Of a stretch of DNA of 64,000 nt, positions 8,871 through 17,272 are shown one piece after another. The translations under genes and the position numbers were made by a program. Numbering within the stretch: the stretch's first letter is position 1; each line of letters opens with the position of its first letter. Origin of the DNA: Streptomyces glomeratus (GTDB lineage Bacteria > Actinomycetota > Actinomycetes > Streptomycetales > Streptomycetaceae); contig NZ_JAKEEB010000039.1 in assembly GCF_021462825.1 (NCBI RefSeq), positions 49,313 through 113,312 of the forward strand, read 5' to 3'. The notes under the pieces were generated by a model, which was given only the letters and a program-made list of their open reading frames with translations, was not told the DNA's origin and did no database searches.

Positions 8871-8943
8871 AGCGGACGACGAGGCTCGAACTCGCGACCT
8901 CAACCTTGGCAAGGTTGCGCTCTACCAACTGAGCTACGTCCGC
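8871..8943 (-). tRNA. tRNA-Gly (anticodon GCC), copy 2
   Basis: Apparently identical in sequence to the tRNA at 8288-8360, with the same acceptor stem and GCC anticodon. The flanks differ apart from a few bases beside each gene, suggesting an old duplication kept similar by selection or gene conversion. It has its own terminator at 8832-8861. Confidence 0.95.
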
Positions 8944-9059
8944 ACTGCCCCCGACCGGCTTCCACCGATCGGTGCGAGCACCAGCCTACCTGATCCTTTC
9001 CCCGGCTCTCGACAAGCTCGAGCAGGGGGACCTCATGGACGGCCGGGCCGATGCCGTGG

Positions 9060-9131
9060 AGCGGGTGACAGGGATTGCACACTGCGCCTCCCCCTTGGAA
9101 AGGGGGTGTTCTGCTACTGAACTACACCCGC
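9060..9131 (-). tRNA. tRNA-Gly (anticodon UCC)
   Basis: Minus-strand cloverleaf: acceptor GCGGGTG pairs with CACCCGC, a CCCCC/GGGGG anticodon stem carries loop TTTCCAA giving UCC, which reads GGA and GGG codons. Discriminator U, no encoded CCA. A TACAGT -10-like box lies about 55 bases upstream on the minus strand. Three glycine tRNA genes in one block cover the heavy GGC/GGN use of this genome. Confidence 0.93.
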
Positions 9132-9262
9132 GTGACTCCTCGGGTCTCGGCCTTTCGGCCTCGTCCCTCGGCGTGATCCAGACTGTAGCTGATCACCGGG
9201 GGTGCAACGCAAGTCGGTTGCGGGCGGGGGCGGCGGGGCCGCCCCGCGACCACGCAACCGTG

Positions 9263-9580
9263 TCACTGCGCCTCTGCGAACGCCTCGTAGACCTTCTTGG
9301 GGATCCGGCCCCGCGGCGGGACGTCCATCTTGTTGGAGCGGGCCCAGGCGCGGACGGCGGCCGGGTCCGGCGTCAACGCCGTGTGCGTGTAGGCCTTGCC
9401 GGACTTCGCCTTCTTGCGGCCTGCCTCCACGTAGGGCTCCAGCGCCTTACGCAGTTTCTTGGCATTGGTTTGATTGAGGTCGATCTCGTACGACTTGCCG
9501 TCGAGTCCGAAGGCGATCGTTTCCGCCGCTTCTGAGCCGTCGATGTCGTCAAAGAGAGTGACCACGACACGCTGCGCCAC
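9263..9580 (-). CDS. Lsr2-family nucleoid-associated protein
   Basis: A 105-residue protein. The N-terminal beta-hairpin/dimerisation region begins AQRVVVTLFDDIDG. The C-terminal DNA-binding domain is WARSNKMDVPPRGRIPKKVYEAF (given here in two parts: WARSNKMDVPP and RGRIPKKVYEAF), with the RGR AT-hook-like triplet that inserts into the minor groove of AT-rich DNA. Lsr2 silences horizontally acquired, AT-rich genes. Streptomyces usually has two paralogues; from its place next to purS I think this is the second one (LsrL, about SCO4076), but synteny from memory is weak evidence. The upstream region 9581-9942 is noticeably more AT-rich than its surroundings, which would suit autoregulation. Confidence 0.92.
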   Translation of the reverse strand: MAQRVVVTLFDDIDGSEAAETIAFGLDGKSYEIDLNQTNAKKLRKALEPYVEAGRKKAKSGKAYTHTALTPDPAAVRAWARSNKMDVPPRGRIPKKVYEAFAEAQ

Positions 9581-9942
9581 GAATATCGGTCCCTTCGTGC
9601 GGCACCTCCGCGATCATCCGCCATGACGTGCGCGGACGTCCGGGGATGCCGGGGAGATGTCGACTGTCCGGCAGTAATTGGGCAAAGTATCGGCTAATGC
9701 CAATTCCTTTGTACAGTGCCCGGCATTGCATTGTGAAGACCGACTGAATACCTCCGCGTGTCCCATGGCAATGCTCCGCCGCCGCTCTTCTGCGGTTTTT
9801 CCGAGGATTTTCCGTACGGAGACGGCCCGACCGATACCGGATCGTGATGGGGCTCACGTAGGAAGCTACGAATCTACGCGAGTAGAAATTTTGTGCCGGT
9901 AGTCTGAAGGAACCTGCTCAGCACCACACATCGGGAGTGCCA
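9581..9942. promoter_or_regulatory. Divergent Lsr2-family/purS intergenic region
   Basis: About 360 bases without a gene, relatively AT-rich for this genome (for example AAAGTATCGGCTAATGCC near 9685 and GAGTAGAAATTTTGTGCC near 9878). It must hold both divergent promoters. I cannot place a -35/-10 pair with confidence on either side. Confidence 0.5.
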
Positions 9943-10206
9943 GTGGCACGCGTCGTAGTCGACGTCATGCTCAAGCCGGAGATCCTCGACCCCCAGGGCC
10001 AGGCGGTCCAGCGCGCCCTGCCGCGGCTCGGTTTCGAAGGCATCTCCGACGTACGTCAGGGAAAGCGATTCGAACTCGAGGTGGACGGGCCGGTCGACGA
10101 GGCCGCGCTCGCCCGCATCCGTGATCTTGCGGAATCCTTCCTCGCCAACACCGTGATCGAGGACTTCACCGTCAAGGTGGAGGAAGTCGCGGAGGCCGCC
10201 AAGTGA
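9943..10206 (+). CDS. purS: Phosphoribosylformylglycinamidine synthase subunit PurS
   Basis: Small subunit of the three-part FGAM synthase; it bridges PurL and PurQ and helps ammonia transfer. The 87-residue product begins MARVVVDVMLKPEILDPQGQ, normal for the family. I chose the GTG at 9943 over the in-frame GTG at 9937 because family members start MARVVV. Its TGA overlaps the GTG start of purQ by four bases. It is the first gene of purS-purQ-purL. Confidence 0.93.
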   Translation: MARVVVDVMLKPEILDPQGQAVQRALPRLGFEGISDVRQGKRFELEVDGPVDEAALARIRDLAESFLANTVIEDFTVKVEEVAEAAK

Positions 10207-10883
10207 CCGCTCGTATTGGCGTCGTCACTTTCCCGGGCAGCCTCGACGACCGGGACACGCAGCGCGCGATCCGTCTCGCGGGCGCGGAGCCCGTCGCCCT
10301 CTGGCACAAGGACAAGGACCTCAAGCAGGTCGACGCCGTGGTGCTGCCGGGTGGTTTCTCGTACGGCGACTATCTGCGCGCCGGTGCCATCTCCCGCTTC
10401 TCGCCGGTGATGGGGTCCGTTATCGAACAGGCGAAGGCCGGTCTGCCGGTCCTCGGCATCTGCAACGGCTTCCAGATCCTCACCGAAGCCCATCTCCTCC
10501 CGGGCGCGATGCTCGGCAACGACCACCTCCACTTCATCTGCCGCGACCAGAAGCTGCGGGTGGAGAACGCGGGGACCGCCTGGACCGGCGACTACACCGC
10601 CGGTCAGGACATCCACATCCCGCTGAAGAACATGGACGGCCGGTACGTCGCCGACGACTACACGCTCGACAAGCTGGAGGCGGAGGGCCGGGTCGTCTTC
10701 CGTTACGTCGACTTCAACCCGAACGGCTCGCTCCGGGACATCGCCGGCATCACCAACGAGGCCGGGAACGTCGTCGGCCTCATGCCGCACCCCGAGCACG
10801 CCGTCGAGCCGCTGATCGGTACCGGCCGTACCGACGGGCTTCTGTTCTTCACGTCGATCCTCAAGAAGCTGGTGGGCGCATGA
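10203..10883 (+). CDS. purQ: Phosphoribosylformylglycinamidine synthase subunit PurQ (glutaminase)
   Basis: Class I glutamine amidotransferase that supplies ammonia to PurL. 226 residues. LPGGFSYGDYLRAGA (about 48-62) is the oxyanion-loop region. The nucleophile is Cys87 in VLGICNGFQIL, and the catalytic pair is His196/Glu198 in MPHPEHA. Start and stop overlap purS and purL by four bases each (GTGA, ATGA), so translation of the three is likely coupled. Confidence 0.96.
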   Translation: MTARIGVVTFPGSLDDRDTQRAIRLAGAEPVALWHKDKDLKQVDAVVLPGGFSYGDYLRAGAISRFSPVMGSVIEQAKAGLPVLGICNGFQILTEAHLLPGAMLGNDHLHFICRDQKLRVENAGTAWTGDYTAGQDIHIPLKNMDGRYVADDYTLDKLEAEGRVVFRYVDFNPNGSLRDIAGITNEAGNVVGLMPHPEHAVEPLIGTGRTDGLLFFTSILKKLVGA

Positions 10884-13138
10884 GCCGGACGCCTCTGGAC
10901 ACGGTCGAGCACGCGACCGCGACCCCCGACGTCGAGCTGCCCTGGGCCGAACTCGGCCTGAAGAAGGACGAGTACGAGCGGATCCTCGAGATCCTCGGCC
11001 GCCGCCCGACCGGCGCCGAGCTCGCCATGTACTCGGTCATGTGGTCCGAGCACTGCTCGTACAAGTCCTCCAAGGTCCACCTCCGCCAGTTCGGTGAGAA
11101 AGCCCCCGAGTCCGACGCCCTGCTCGTCGGCATCGGCGAGAACGCCGGTGTCGTCGACGTCGGCCAGGGCTACGCGGTCACCTTCAAGGTGGAGTCGCAC
11201 AACCACCCGTCCTATGTGGAGCCCTACCAGGGCGCCGCGACCGGTGTCGGCGGCATCGTGCGCGACATCATCGCGATGGGCGCGCGGCCGGTGGCCGTCG
11301 TCGACCCGCTGCGGTTCGGCGCGGCCGACCACCCCGACACCAAGCGCGTCCTGCCCGGCGTCGTCGCCGGCATCGGCGGATACGGCAACTGCCTGGGCCT
11401 GCCGAACATCGGCGGCGAGGTCGTCTTCGACTCCTGCTACCAGGGCAACCCGCTGGTCAACGCGGGCGCCATCGGTGTCATGCGGCACGAGGACATCCAC
11501 CTCGCGAAGGCTTCCGGCGCGGGCAACAAGGTCGTCCTGTACGGCGCCCGGACCGGTGGCGACGGCATCGGCGGCGCCTCGATCCTGGCCTCCGAGACCT
11601 TCGACGACGCCAAGCCGAGCAAGCGCCCGGCGGTCCAGGTCGGCGACCCCTTCCAGGAGAAGCTGCTCATCGAGTGCACCCTGGAGGCCTTCCAGGAGAA
11701 GCTGGTCGTCGGCATCCAGGACCTGGGCGCGGCGGGCCTGTCCTGCGCCACCTCCGAGCTGGCCTCCAACGGCTCCGGCGGTATGCGCGTCACCCTGGAC
11801 GACGTACCGCTGCGCGACTCCACGCTCTCGCCGGAGGAGATCCTCATGAGCGAGTCGCAGGAACGCATGTGCGCCGTCGTGGAGCCGGAGAAGGTCGACC
11901 GCTTCCTGGAGATCTGCGAGAAGTGGGACGTCATCGCCACCGTCATCGGTGAGGTGACGGACGGGGACCGGCTGGAGATCTACTGGCACGGCGAGAAGAT
12001 CGTCGACGTGGACCCGCGGACGGTCGCGCACGAGGGCCCGGTCTACGAGCGTCCGTACGCCCGCCCCGAGTGGCAGGACGCGCTCCAGGCCGACGACGCG
12101 AACAAGCTTCCGCGGCCCGAGACCTCCGAGGAGCTGAGGGACCAGGTCCTGAGGCTGGTGGCGTCCCCCAACCAGGCGTCCAAGAAGTGGATCACCTCCC
12201 AGTACGACCACTTCGTCCAGGGCAACACGGTCCTCGCCCAGCCCGAGGACTCCGGGATGATCCGCATCGACGAGGAGTCCGGGCTCGGTGTCGCCATCGC
12301 GACCGACGGCAACGGGCGGTACGCGAAGCTCGACCCGTACGCGGGCGCGCAGCTCGCCCTCGCCGAGGCGTACCGGAACGTGGCGACCACAGGTGCCAAG
12401 CCGCTGGCCGTCTCCGACTGCCTGAACTTCGGCTCGCCCGAGGACCCGGCCGTCATGTGGCAGTTCGCGGAGGCCGTCCGCGGTCTCGCCGACGCCTGCC
12501 GCCAGCTCGGCACCCCGGTGACCGGCGGCAATGTCTCGCTCTACAACCAGACGGGCGAGGTGGCCATCCACCCGACCCCGGTGGTGGCGGTACTGGGTGT
12601 CATCGACGACGTCGCCCGCCGTACGCCGGTCGCCTTCCGGGAGGAGGGCCAGCTGCTCTACCTGCTCGGCGACACCCGTGAGGAGTTCGGCGGTTCGGCC
12701 TGGTCGCAGGTCGTCCACGACCACCTCGGCGGTCTGCCGCCGCAGGTCGACCTGGAGCGCGAGCGGCTTCTGGCCGAGATCCTCATCTCGGCCTCGCGCG
12801 ACGGCATGATCGACTCCGCGCACGACCTGTCCGACGGCGGTCTGATCCAGGCCGTGGTCGAGTCGGCGCTGCTCGGCGGCAAGGGCGCGCGGCTGATCGT
12901 GCCGGACGGGCTCGACGCGTTCACCTTCCTCTTCTCCGAGTCGGCGGGCCGCGCGATCGTCGCGGTGCCGCGCTCCGAGGAGGTCCGCTTCAACGACATG
13001 TGCGGCGCGCGCGGCCTGCCCGCCACCCGCATCGGTGTCGTGGACGGCGGCGCGGTGGAGCTCCAGGGCGAGTTCGAGCTGTCGCTGGAGGAACTGCGCG
13101 AGGCACACGAGGGAACCATTCCCGCGCTCCTCAAGTAA
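10880..13138 (+). CDS. purL: Phosphoribosylformylglycinamidine synthase subunit PurL
   Basis: ATP-dependent synthetase subunit converting FGAR to FGAM. The 752-residue small form needs PurS and PurQ, both encoded directly upstream. Catalytic-region motif WSEHCSYKSSK (about 55-65, His58), the metal/ATP segment VESHNHPSYVEPYQGAATG, and the second AIRS-like half with ATTGAKPLAVSDCLNFG and VTGGNVSLYNQ are all present. It ends the operon; a triplicated GGCCGTA(A/G)G motif (13146-13194) and a terminator follow. Confidence 0.97.
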   Translation: MSRTPLDTVEHATATPDVELPWAELGLKKDEYERILEILGRRPTGAELAMYSVMWSEHCSYKSSKVHLRQFGEKAPESDALLVGIGENAGVVDVGQGYAVTFKVESHNHPSYVEPYQGAATGVGGIVRDIIAMGARPVAVVDPLRFGAADHPDTKRVLPGVVAGIGGYGNCLGLPNIGGEVVFDSCYQGNPLVNAGAIGVMRHEDIHLAKASGAGNKVVLYGARTGGDGIGGASILASETFDDAKPSKRPAVQVGDPFQEKLLIECTLEAFQEKLVVGIQDLGAAGLSCATSELASNGSGGMRVTLDDVPLRDSTLSPEEILMSESQERMCAVVEPEKVDRFLEICEKWDVIATVIGEVTDGDRLEIYWHGEKIVDVDPRTVAHEGPVYERPYARPEWQDALQADDANKLPRPETSEELRDQVLRLVASPNQASKKWITSQYDHFVQGNTVLAQPEDSGMIRIDEESGLGVAIATDGNGRYAKLDPYAGAQLALAEAYRNVATTGAKPLAVSDCLNFGSPEDPAVMWQFAEAVRGLADACRQLGTPVTGGNVSLYNQTGEVAIHPTPVVAVLGVIDDVARRTPVAFREEGQLLYLLGDTREEFGGSAWSQVVHDHLGGLPPQVDLERERLLAEILISASRDGMIDSAHDLSDGGLIQAVVESALLGGKGARLIVPDGLDAFTFLFSESAGRAIVAVPRSEEVRFNDMCGARGLPATRIGVVDGGAVELQGEFELSLEELREAHEGTIPALLK

Positions 13139-13222
13139 GTTCCGCCGGCCGTAAGCAAGCCCCTACGGCCGTAGGCAAGTCCGTCGGCCGTAGGACCACG
13201 GTCCTGTCGGTCGTACGACGGT

Positions 13223-13253
13223 GAAGGCCCCGCCCGGATCGGGCGGGGCCTTC
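13223..13253. terminator. Bidirectional terminator between purL and convergent MFS gene
   Basis: GAAGGCCCCGCCC (13223-13235) with its exact complement (13241-13253) and a 5-nt loop, between two convergent genes. Confidence 0.85.
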
Positions 13254-13264
13254 GTCACGCGTCG

Positions 13265-14764
13265 TCACGCCGAGACCGGTTGGCTCTGCCGGGCCGGGGC
13301 CGAAGCACCGTTCTGGCCAGCGGACTTGGGCAGCCGCAGGGCCAGCAGTGCGGCGAGGCCCATCAGTCCGGCCCCGCTCCAGAAGACGACCTGTGTCGCC
13401 TCGACGAAGGCGTGCACACCGGCCGCGTGGTGCGCTCCCCCCGGCCGGGCCGCCAGCGCGCCGACGTCGCCTCCGGGACCGTGGGCGGCGTAGACGCGGG
13501 CCAGCACGGTGCCGAAGGCGGCCGTGCCCAAGGCGTTGCCGAGCGTCTGGAAGAAACGGACGGAGGTGGTGGCGACGCCCAGCTGGTGGCGCGGTGCGGA
13601 GTTCTGGACGAGCAGGATCAGCTGGCCGACGAGCTGCCCGAAACCGGCACCGGTCAGGAGGAGTTCGCCGCGTATCCACCACAGCGAGGTGTGCGGGCCG
13701 GTGGTGGCGGCGAGGAGGGCGAGGGCGGTGGTGGCCGTGCCGCTGACCGTGAACGTCCGCGCCGACCAGCCGCGCGCGGTCAGCCGGCCGGAGAGCAGGC
13801 CGACGCCCGTCAGGCCGACCGCCATCGGGACGAGGTAGAGGCCGGCCGAGGAGCTGGCGATGCCGCGCGCGACCTGAAGGTAGATCAGCACGTAGTAGAT
13901 GGTGCACATCATCGCGCTGCCCAGGATGGCCTGGACGGCGAAGCCCAGGCGCAGCTCGCGGACTGCGAACAGAGAGAGCGGAAGCACCGGTTCGGGCGCC
14001 CGTAGCTGCCGCCACAGGAACAGGGCGAGCGTCAGGGCGGCCGCCAGGACCAGTCCCAGGACGACCGGGGACGACCAGGGGTACCGCTTTCCGCCCCAGT
14101 CCGTCACCAGCAGCAGCGTGCTGGAGAACGCGGCCGCGAGCGCGGCACCGGTGTAGTCGATCGGGCGGCGCACCGGGCTCCCCGGAAGTTTCAGGGCCAG
14201 GGCGGACGCGGCCAGCACCGCGATTCCGATGGGCAGGTTGACGTAGAAGATCCAGCGCCAGTTCGCGTGGTCGGCCAGCAGGCCGCCGATCCAGGGGCCG
14301 ATCGCCATCGCTCCGCCGGCGACGAGTCCGCCGATGTTGCCGCGCTTGTCGGAGCCCTTCTCCTGCGGACTCTTCAGATGGGCGATCACCACCATGGTCA
14401 CGCTCATCAGTCCGCCGCCGCCCAGGCCCTGCAGGGCCCGGGCGGCGATGAGCTGTCCCATGGACTGGGCGGCGCCGCACAGTGCCGAACCGAGCAGGAA
14501 CGTGGCGATCGCGCCGGTGAAGACGCGCTTGGGGCCGAGGACGTCGCAGAGCTTGCCGTACAGCGGCAGCATCGCCGCGGAGGCCAGCGCGTAGGCGCTG
14601 ACCAGCCAGGGGATTGCCTCGATGCCGTGATCGGGATCCAGGTCGCGGACGATCGGGACGGTGGCGGCCGACACGATCTGCAGGTCCAGCAGGGCCAGGA
14701 CGATCGTGACGAGGCAGACGAGGAAGCCGATTCTGCGTTGGGTCTCGGTCATGGCCATCACCAT
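13265..14764 (-). CDS. EmrB/QacA-type (DHA2) MFS drug-efflux transporter
   Basis: A 499-residue inner-membrane protein with about 14 hydrophobic segments, matching the 14-TM DHA2 family that exports drugs by proton antiport. Segment 1 carries the acidic residue in LLDLQIVSAATVPI. The loop 2-3 signature is LYGKLCDVLGPKRVF, and segment 5 has the antiporter motif region ANWRWIFYVNLPIG. Three in-frame ATGs lie close together (14764, 14758, 14752) with no clear ribosome site, so the exact start is uncertain. It is divergent from a TetR gene 67 bases away, the classic regulator/efflux pair. Confidence 0.88.
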   Translation of the reverse strand: MVMAMTETQRRIGFLVCLVTIVLALLDLQIVSAATVPIVRDLDPDHGIEAIPWLVSAYALASAAMLPLYGKLCDVLGPKRVFTGAIATFLLGSALCGAAQSMGQLIAARALQGLGGGGLMSVTMVVIAHLKSPQEKGSDKRGNIGGLVAGGAMAIGPWIGGLLADHANWRWIFYVNLPIGIAVLAASALALKLPGSPVRRPIDYTGAALAAAFSSTLLLVTDWGGKRYPWSSPVVLGLVLAAALTLALFLWRQLRAPEPVLPLSLFAVRELRLGFAVQAILGSAMMCTIYYVLIYLQVARGIASSSAGLYLVPMAVGLTGVGLLSGRLTARGWSARTFTVSGTATTALALLAATTGPHTSLWWIRGELLLTGAGFGQLVGQLILLVQNSAPRHQLGVATTSVRFFQTLGNALGTAAFGTVLARVYAAHGPGGDVGALAARPGGAHHAAGVHAFVEATQVVFWSGAGLMGLAALLALRLPKSAGQNGASAPARQSQPVSA

Positions 14765-14831
14765 GCCGGGGAAGTGTGTACTGAGTCAATCTTTCATCCG
14801 AGAATAAGTTTGGCCTTGGTACAGTGCCTTC

Positions 14832-15470
14832 ATGGGCGGACCGATGGGACTGCGAGAGCGCAAGAAGCTGGAGACGCGCAGGCGGATCTACCGGACCGCG
14901 GTCGCCCTGTTCGTCGAGCGCGGCTTCGACAACGTCTCCGTACAGGAGATCGCGGACGCGGCCGAGGTCTCCAAGATGACCGTCTTCAACTACTTCGGCA
15001 GCAAGGAGGACCTGATCCTCGGGCCCATGCTGGAGCACGTGGGCGATGCGTGCCGGGCCGTGCGCGAGCGCGAGCCGGGGGAGTCCGCGGTCGACGCCGT
15101 ACGCCGGCAGTTCCTGGGGATGGTCGAGACGCGCGAAGCGTCGGTCGGCCTGCACGGCGAACCCTTCGCCCGCCAGGTGCGCAAACTCATCCTCGGCACC
15201 CCGGTCCTGATGGAACGCGCGTTCGTCGCCGTTCAGAAAAGCACCCGGGACATGGCCGCGGCCCTCGCCGAGGAGACCGGCGACGCGACGCTCGCCCTGA
15301 TCGCCGCCTCCATGCTGAGCGCGGCCCGCAACGCCCTGATCGAGGAGCACCACAGCCGTATCGACGCGGGGGAGAGCCCGGACGCGGTCGCCGCCGACGC
15401 CGCCGAGCGGGCCGGGCGCGCCTTCGGGCTGGTGGAAAAGGGCCTGAGCGGCTACGCCGTGAAGACATAG
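14832..15470 (+). CDS. TetR-family transcriptional regulator (likely represses adjacent efflux gene)
   Basis: A 212-residue TetR protein. The helix-turn-helix spans about residues 15-60, with IADAAEVSKMTVFNYFGSKED as its recognition part (IADAAEVSKMTVF then NYFGSKED). The C-terminal ligand domain is divergent as usual. The ATG at 14832 has no ribosome site but TACAGT lies six bases before it, suggesting a leaderless transcript; ATG 14844 is the alternative. Its position divergent from a DHA2 exporter implies local control, but no clear operator palindrome is visible in the 67-bp gap. Confidence 0.88.
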   Translation: MGGPMGLRERKKLETRRRIYRTAVALFVERGFDNVSVQEIADAAEVSKMTVFNYFGSKEDLILGPMLEHVGDACRAVREREPGESAVDAVRRQFLGMVETREASVGLHGEPFARQVRKLILGTPVLMERAFVAVQKSTRDMAAALAEETGDATLALIAASMLSAARNALIEEHHSRIDAGESPDAVAADAAERAGRAFGLVEKGLSGYAVKT

Positions 15471-15480
15471 GCTCACCCCC

Positions 15481-16278
15481 ATGCCCCCGGCCAAGAAGCG
15501 CACCCGGACCTACGACCCGGCCAGGATCCGCGCCGCCGTGCCGGCCCAGTTCGGGAACATACGGGACGCAGTACGCACCCTCACCCCCGAGCACATGGCC
15601 TTGTCCACGCGGCTCGGCGACTGGACCGTACGCGACCTCGTCGCGCACATCGGGATGGCCGTCGGGGCCGTCACCCGGTTTCTCGACCTGCCGGAACCCG
15701 ACCGGCAGGAGGTCACCCTCCTTGACTGGCCGTTCGCCACCGCGGCCACCGCGGCCGGCGTCCACGACCTGAGCCGTCACCTCGCAGAGCAGAACCCCGA
15801 CCTCGACGCCTACCTCGCGGGTGTCGCGCAGCGCCTCACCGAGAGCCTGGACCGGCACCCCGGCACCCGGCTGCTCGCCGCCCGCACCGGCTCTCTGCCG
15901 CTGGCCGACTACCTCGTCACCCGCACCGTCGAACTCGTCGTCCACACCGACGACCTGAACGCCGCCGTCCCGGGACTGGACATCCCGTACGACCGTCAGG
16001 CCCTCGCCGCCTGCACCCGGCTGCTCGCAGACGCCCTCGCCGTCCGGGCACCCGGCGCCTCGACCGAGGTGCGGGTGCCGCCGTACGCCGTCGTGCAGTG
16101 CATCGAGGGCCCCCGCCACACCCGCGGCACCCCGCCGAACGTCGTCGAGACCGACCCGCTGACCTGGATCCGGCTGGCGACGGGCCGGATCACGTGGTCC
16201 TCCGCCCTCGCCGACGCCAAGGTCAGCGCGAGCGGCGAACGGGCCGACCTGGGAGACCTGCTGCCCTTGATGACCTGA
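15481..16278 (+). CDS. Maleylpyruvate-isomerase-family mycothiol-dependent enzyme (DinB fold)
   Basis: A 265-residue protein of the four-helix DinB/MDMPI family. The N-terminal part has LGDWTVRDLVAHIGMAVG (about 42-59), with the metal-ligand His. The second ligand pair is in RTVELVVHTDDL (about 143-154, Glu and His). A C-terminal SCP2-like domain includes the segment TDPLTWIRLATGRI. Family members bind a divalent metal and use mycothiol, the actinobacterial thiol; the substrate here is unknown. TAGGCT at 15468-15473, overlapping the upstream TetR stop codon, is seven bases from the ATG and suggests leaderless expression. The stop codon lies inside a pentanucleotide repeat. Confidence 0.85.
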   Translation: MPPAKKRTRTYDPARIRAAVPAQFGNIRDAVRTLTPEHMALSTRLGDWTVRDLVAHIGMAVGAVTRFLDLPEPDRQEVTLLDWPFATAATAAGVHDLSRHLAEQNPDLDAYLAGVAQRLTESLDRHPGTRLLAARTGSLPLADYLVTRTVELVVHTDDLNAAVPGLDIPYDRQALAACTRLLADALAVRAPGASTEVRVPPYAVVQCIEGPRHTRGTPPNVVETDPLTWIRLATGRITWSSALADAKVSASGERADLGDLLPLMT

Positions 16279-16325
16279 CCTGACCTGACCTGATCTGACC
16301 CGATCCGATCTGACCTGACCTGACC
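16271..16325 (+). repeat. TGACC pentanucleotide tandem repeat
   Basis: Eleven 5-base units, eight exactly TGACC and three variants (TGATC, CGATC, CGATC). The stop codon of the mycothiol-dependent enzyme is the TGA of the second unit. Because five is not a multiple of three, the run puts TGA in every frame, so slippage would hardly change the protein end. Confidence 0.95.
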
Positions 16326-16377
16326 GGGCCGGGGCACGGCCGGGGAACCGTGCCCGAGCCCCGCCCGTCCCACCGCC

Positions 16378-17187
16378 ATGGACAAGCACCGACTGGCCCT
16401 GACCGTGCTGACCCTGCTGCCGCTCGCGGTGGCCTGCGGCACCGAAGCCGGTTCGGGCGGCGGCAGCGGTTCCGTCGCCCCGGCTACGGGGTCGCCCGTC
16501 ACCGGCGTCCACTGGCGCGTCGAGGGCCTCACCACCGACGGCACCACCCGTAAGGCCCCACGCGGCGCGTACCTCCGGATCGACGACCACGGCCGGGCCC
16601 ACGGCAACTACGGCTGCAACAGCTTCGGCGCGCCCGCCGCCCTCCGGGGCGACCGCATCGACTTCGGTCCCGCCGAGTCCACCGAGATGGCCTGCGACAA
16701 GGCCCCCATGGCGTTCGAGAGGGCCTTTTCACGGACGCTCGCCGGCCGATCGCTCACCGCCGCCGTCGACCACGACGAACTGACGCTCACCACCGAGGAC
16801 GGCGACCGCGTGCGCCTGACCAGGGAGAGCGACGCCCCTCTGTACGGCACCAGGTGGCGGATCGCCGCGCTGGTCGACGGCGGCGTCGCCTCCTCGCTGC
16901 CCGCCGAGGCGGCCGGGAAGGCGTGGTTCACGCTCGACAGGAAGGCGGGTACGGCATCCGGAGGCCTCGGCTGCAACCGGTTCACCGCGAAGGCGACCGT
17001 ACGGGACGGTCACCTCACGCTGGGCAGCCTGAGGACCACGCGGAAGATGTGCGACGGCTCACTCATGGACACCGAGAAGAGCCTCAGCACCCGTCTCGGT
17101 CCCCCGCTCGCCTATCGGCTCGGGCACCGCGGGATTACGCTGACCAGCGCAAACGGCAAGGGAATCGACGCGGTCGCCGAGCGATGA
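16378..17187 (+). CDS. Lipoprotein with two META (HslJ-like) domains
   Basis: A 269-residue exported lipoprotein. The signal peptide ends in LAVAC with lipidated Cys20. Two META domains follow, each with the family's internal pattern: GVHWRVEG ... GNYGCNSFGA (about 43-85) and GTRWRIAAL ... GGLGCNRFTA (about 157-205), plus paired cysteines further on in each (MACDKAP; KMCDGSL). META domains occur in stress-related envelope proteins such as E. coli HslJ; a precise role is unknown. It sits between the mycothiol-type enzyme and purF on the same strand, with about 100 bases on its left. Confidence 0.85.
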   Translation: MDKHRLALTVLTLLPLAVACGTEAGSGGGSGSVAPATGSPVTGVHWRVEGLTTDGTTRKAPRGAYLRIDDHGRAHGNYGCNSFGAPAALRGDRIDFGPAESTEMACDKAPMAFERAFSRTLAGRSLTAAVDHDELTLTTEDGDRVRLTRESDAPLYGTRWRIAALVDGGVASSLPAEAAGKAWFTLDRKAGTASGGLGCNRFTAKATVRDGHLTLGSLRTTRKMCDGSLMDTEKSLSTRLGPPLAYRLGHRGITLTSANGKGIDAVAER

Positions 17188-17235
17188 GCACGGGCGGCCG
17201 AGGAGGCCGGGCACCGTACGGGGCAGATGGCCGGA

Positions 17236-17265
17236 TTCGGACCAGTGCACGATCTCGCCTACACT
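17236..17265 (+). promoter_or_regulatory. Putative purF promoter (leaderless)
   Basis: TTCGGA (17236-17241), an 18-base spacer, then TACACT (17260-17265). Only seven bases separate the -10 box from the GTG start at 17273, so transcription should start at or next to the initiation codon. Confidence 0.55.
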
Positions 17266-17272
17266 CGGAGCC

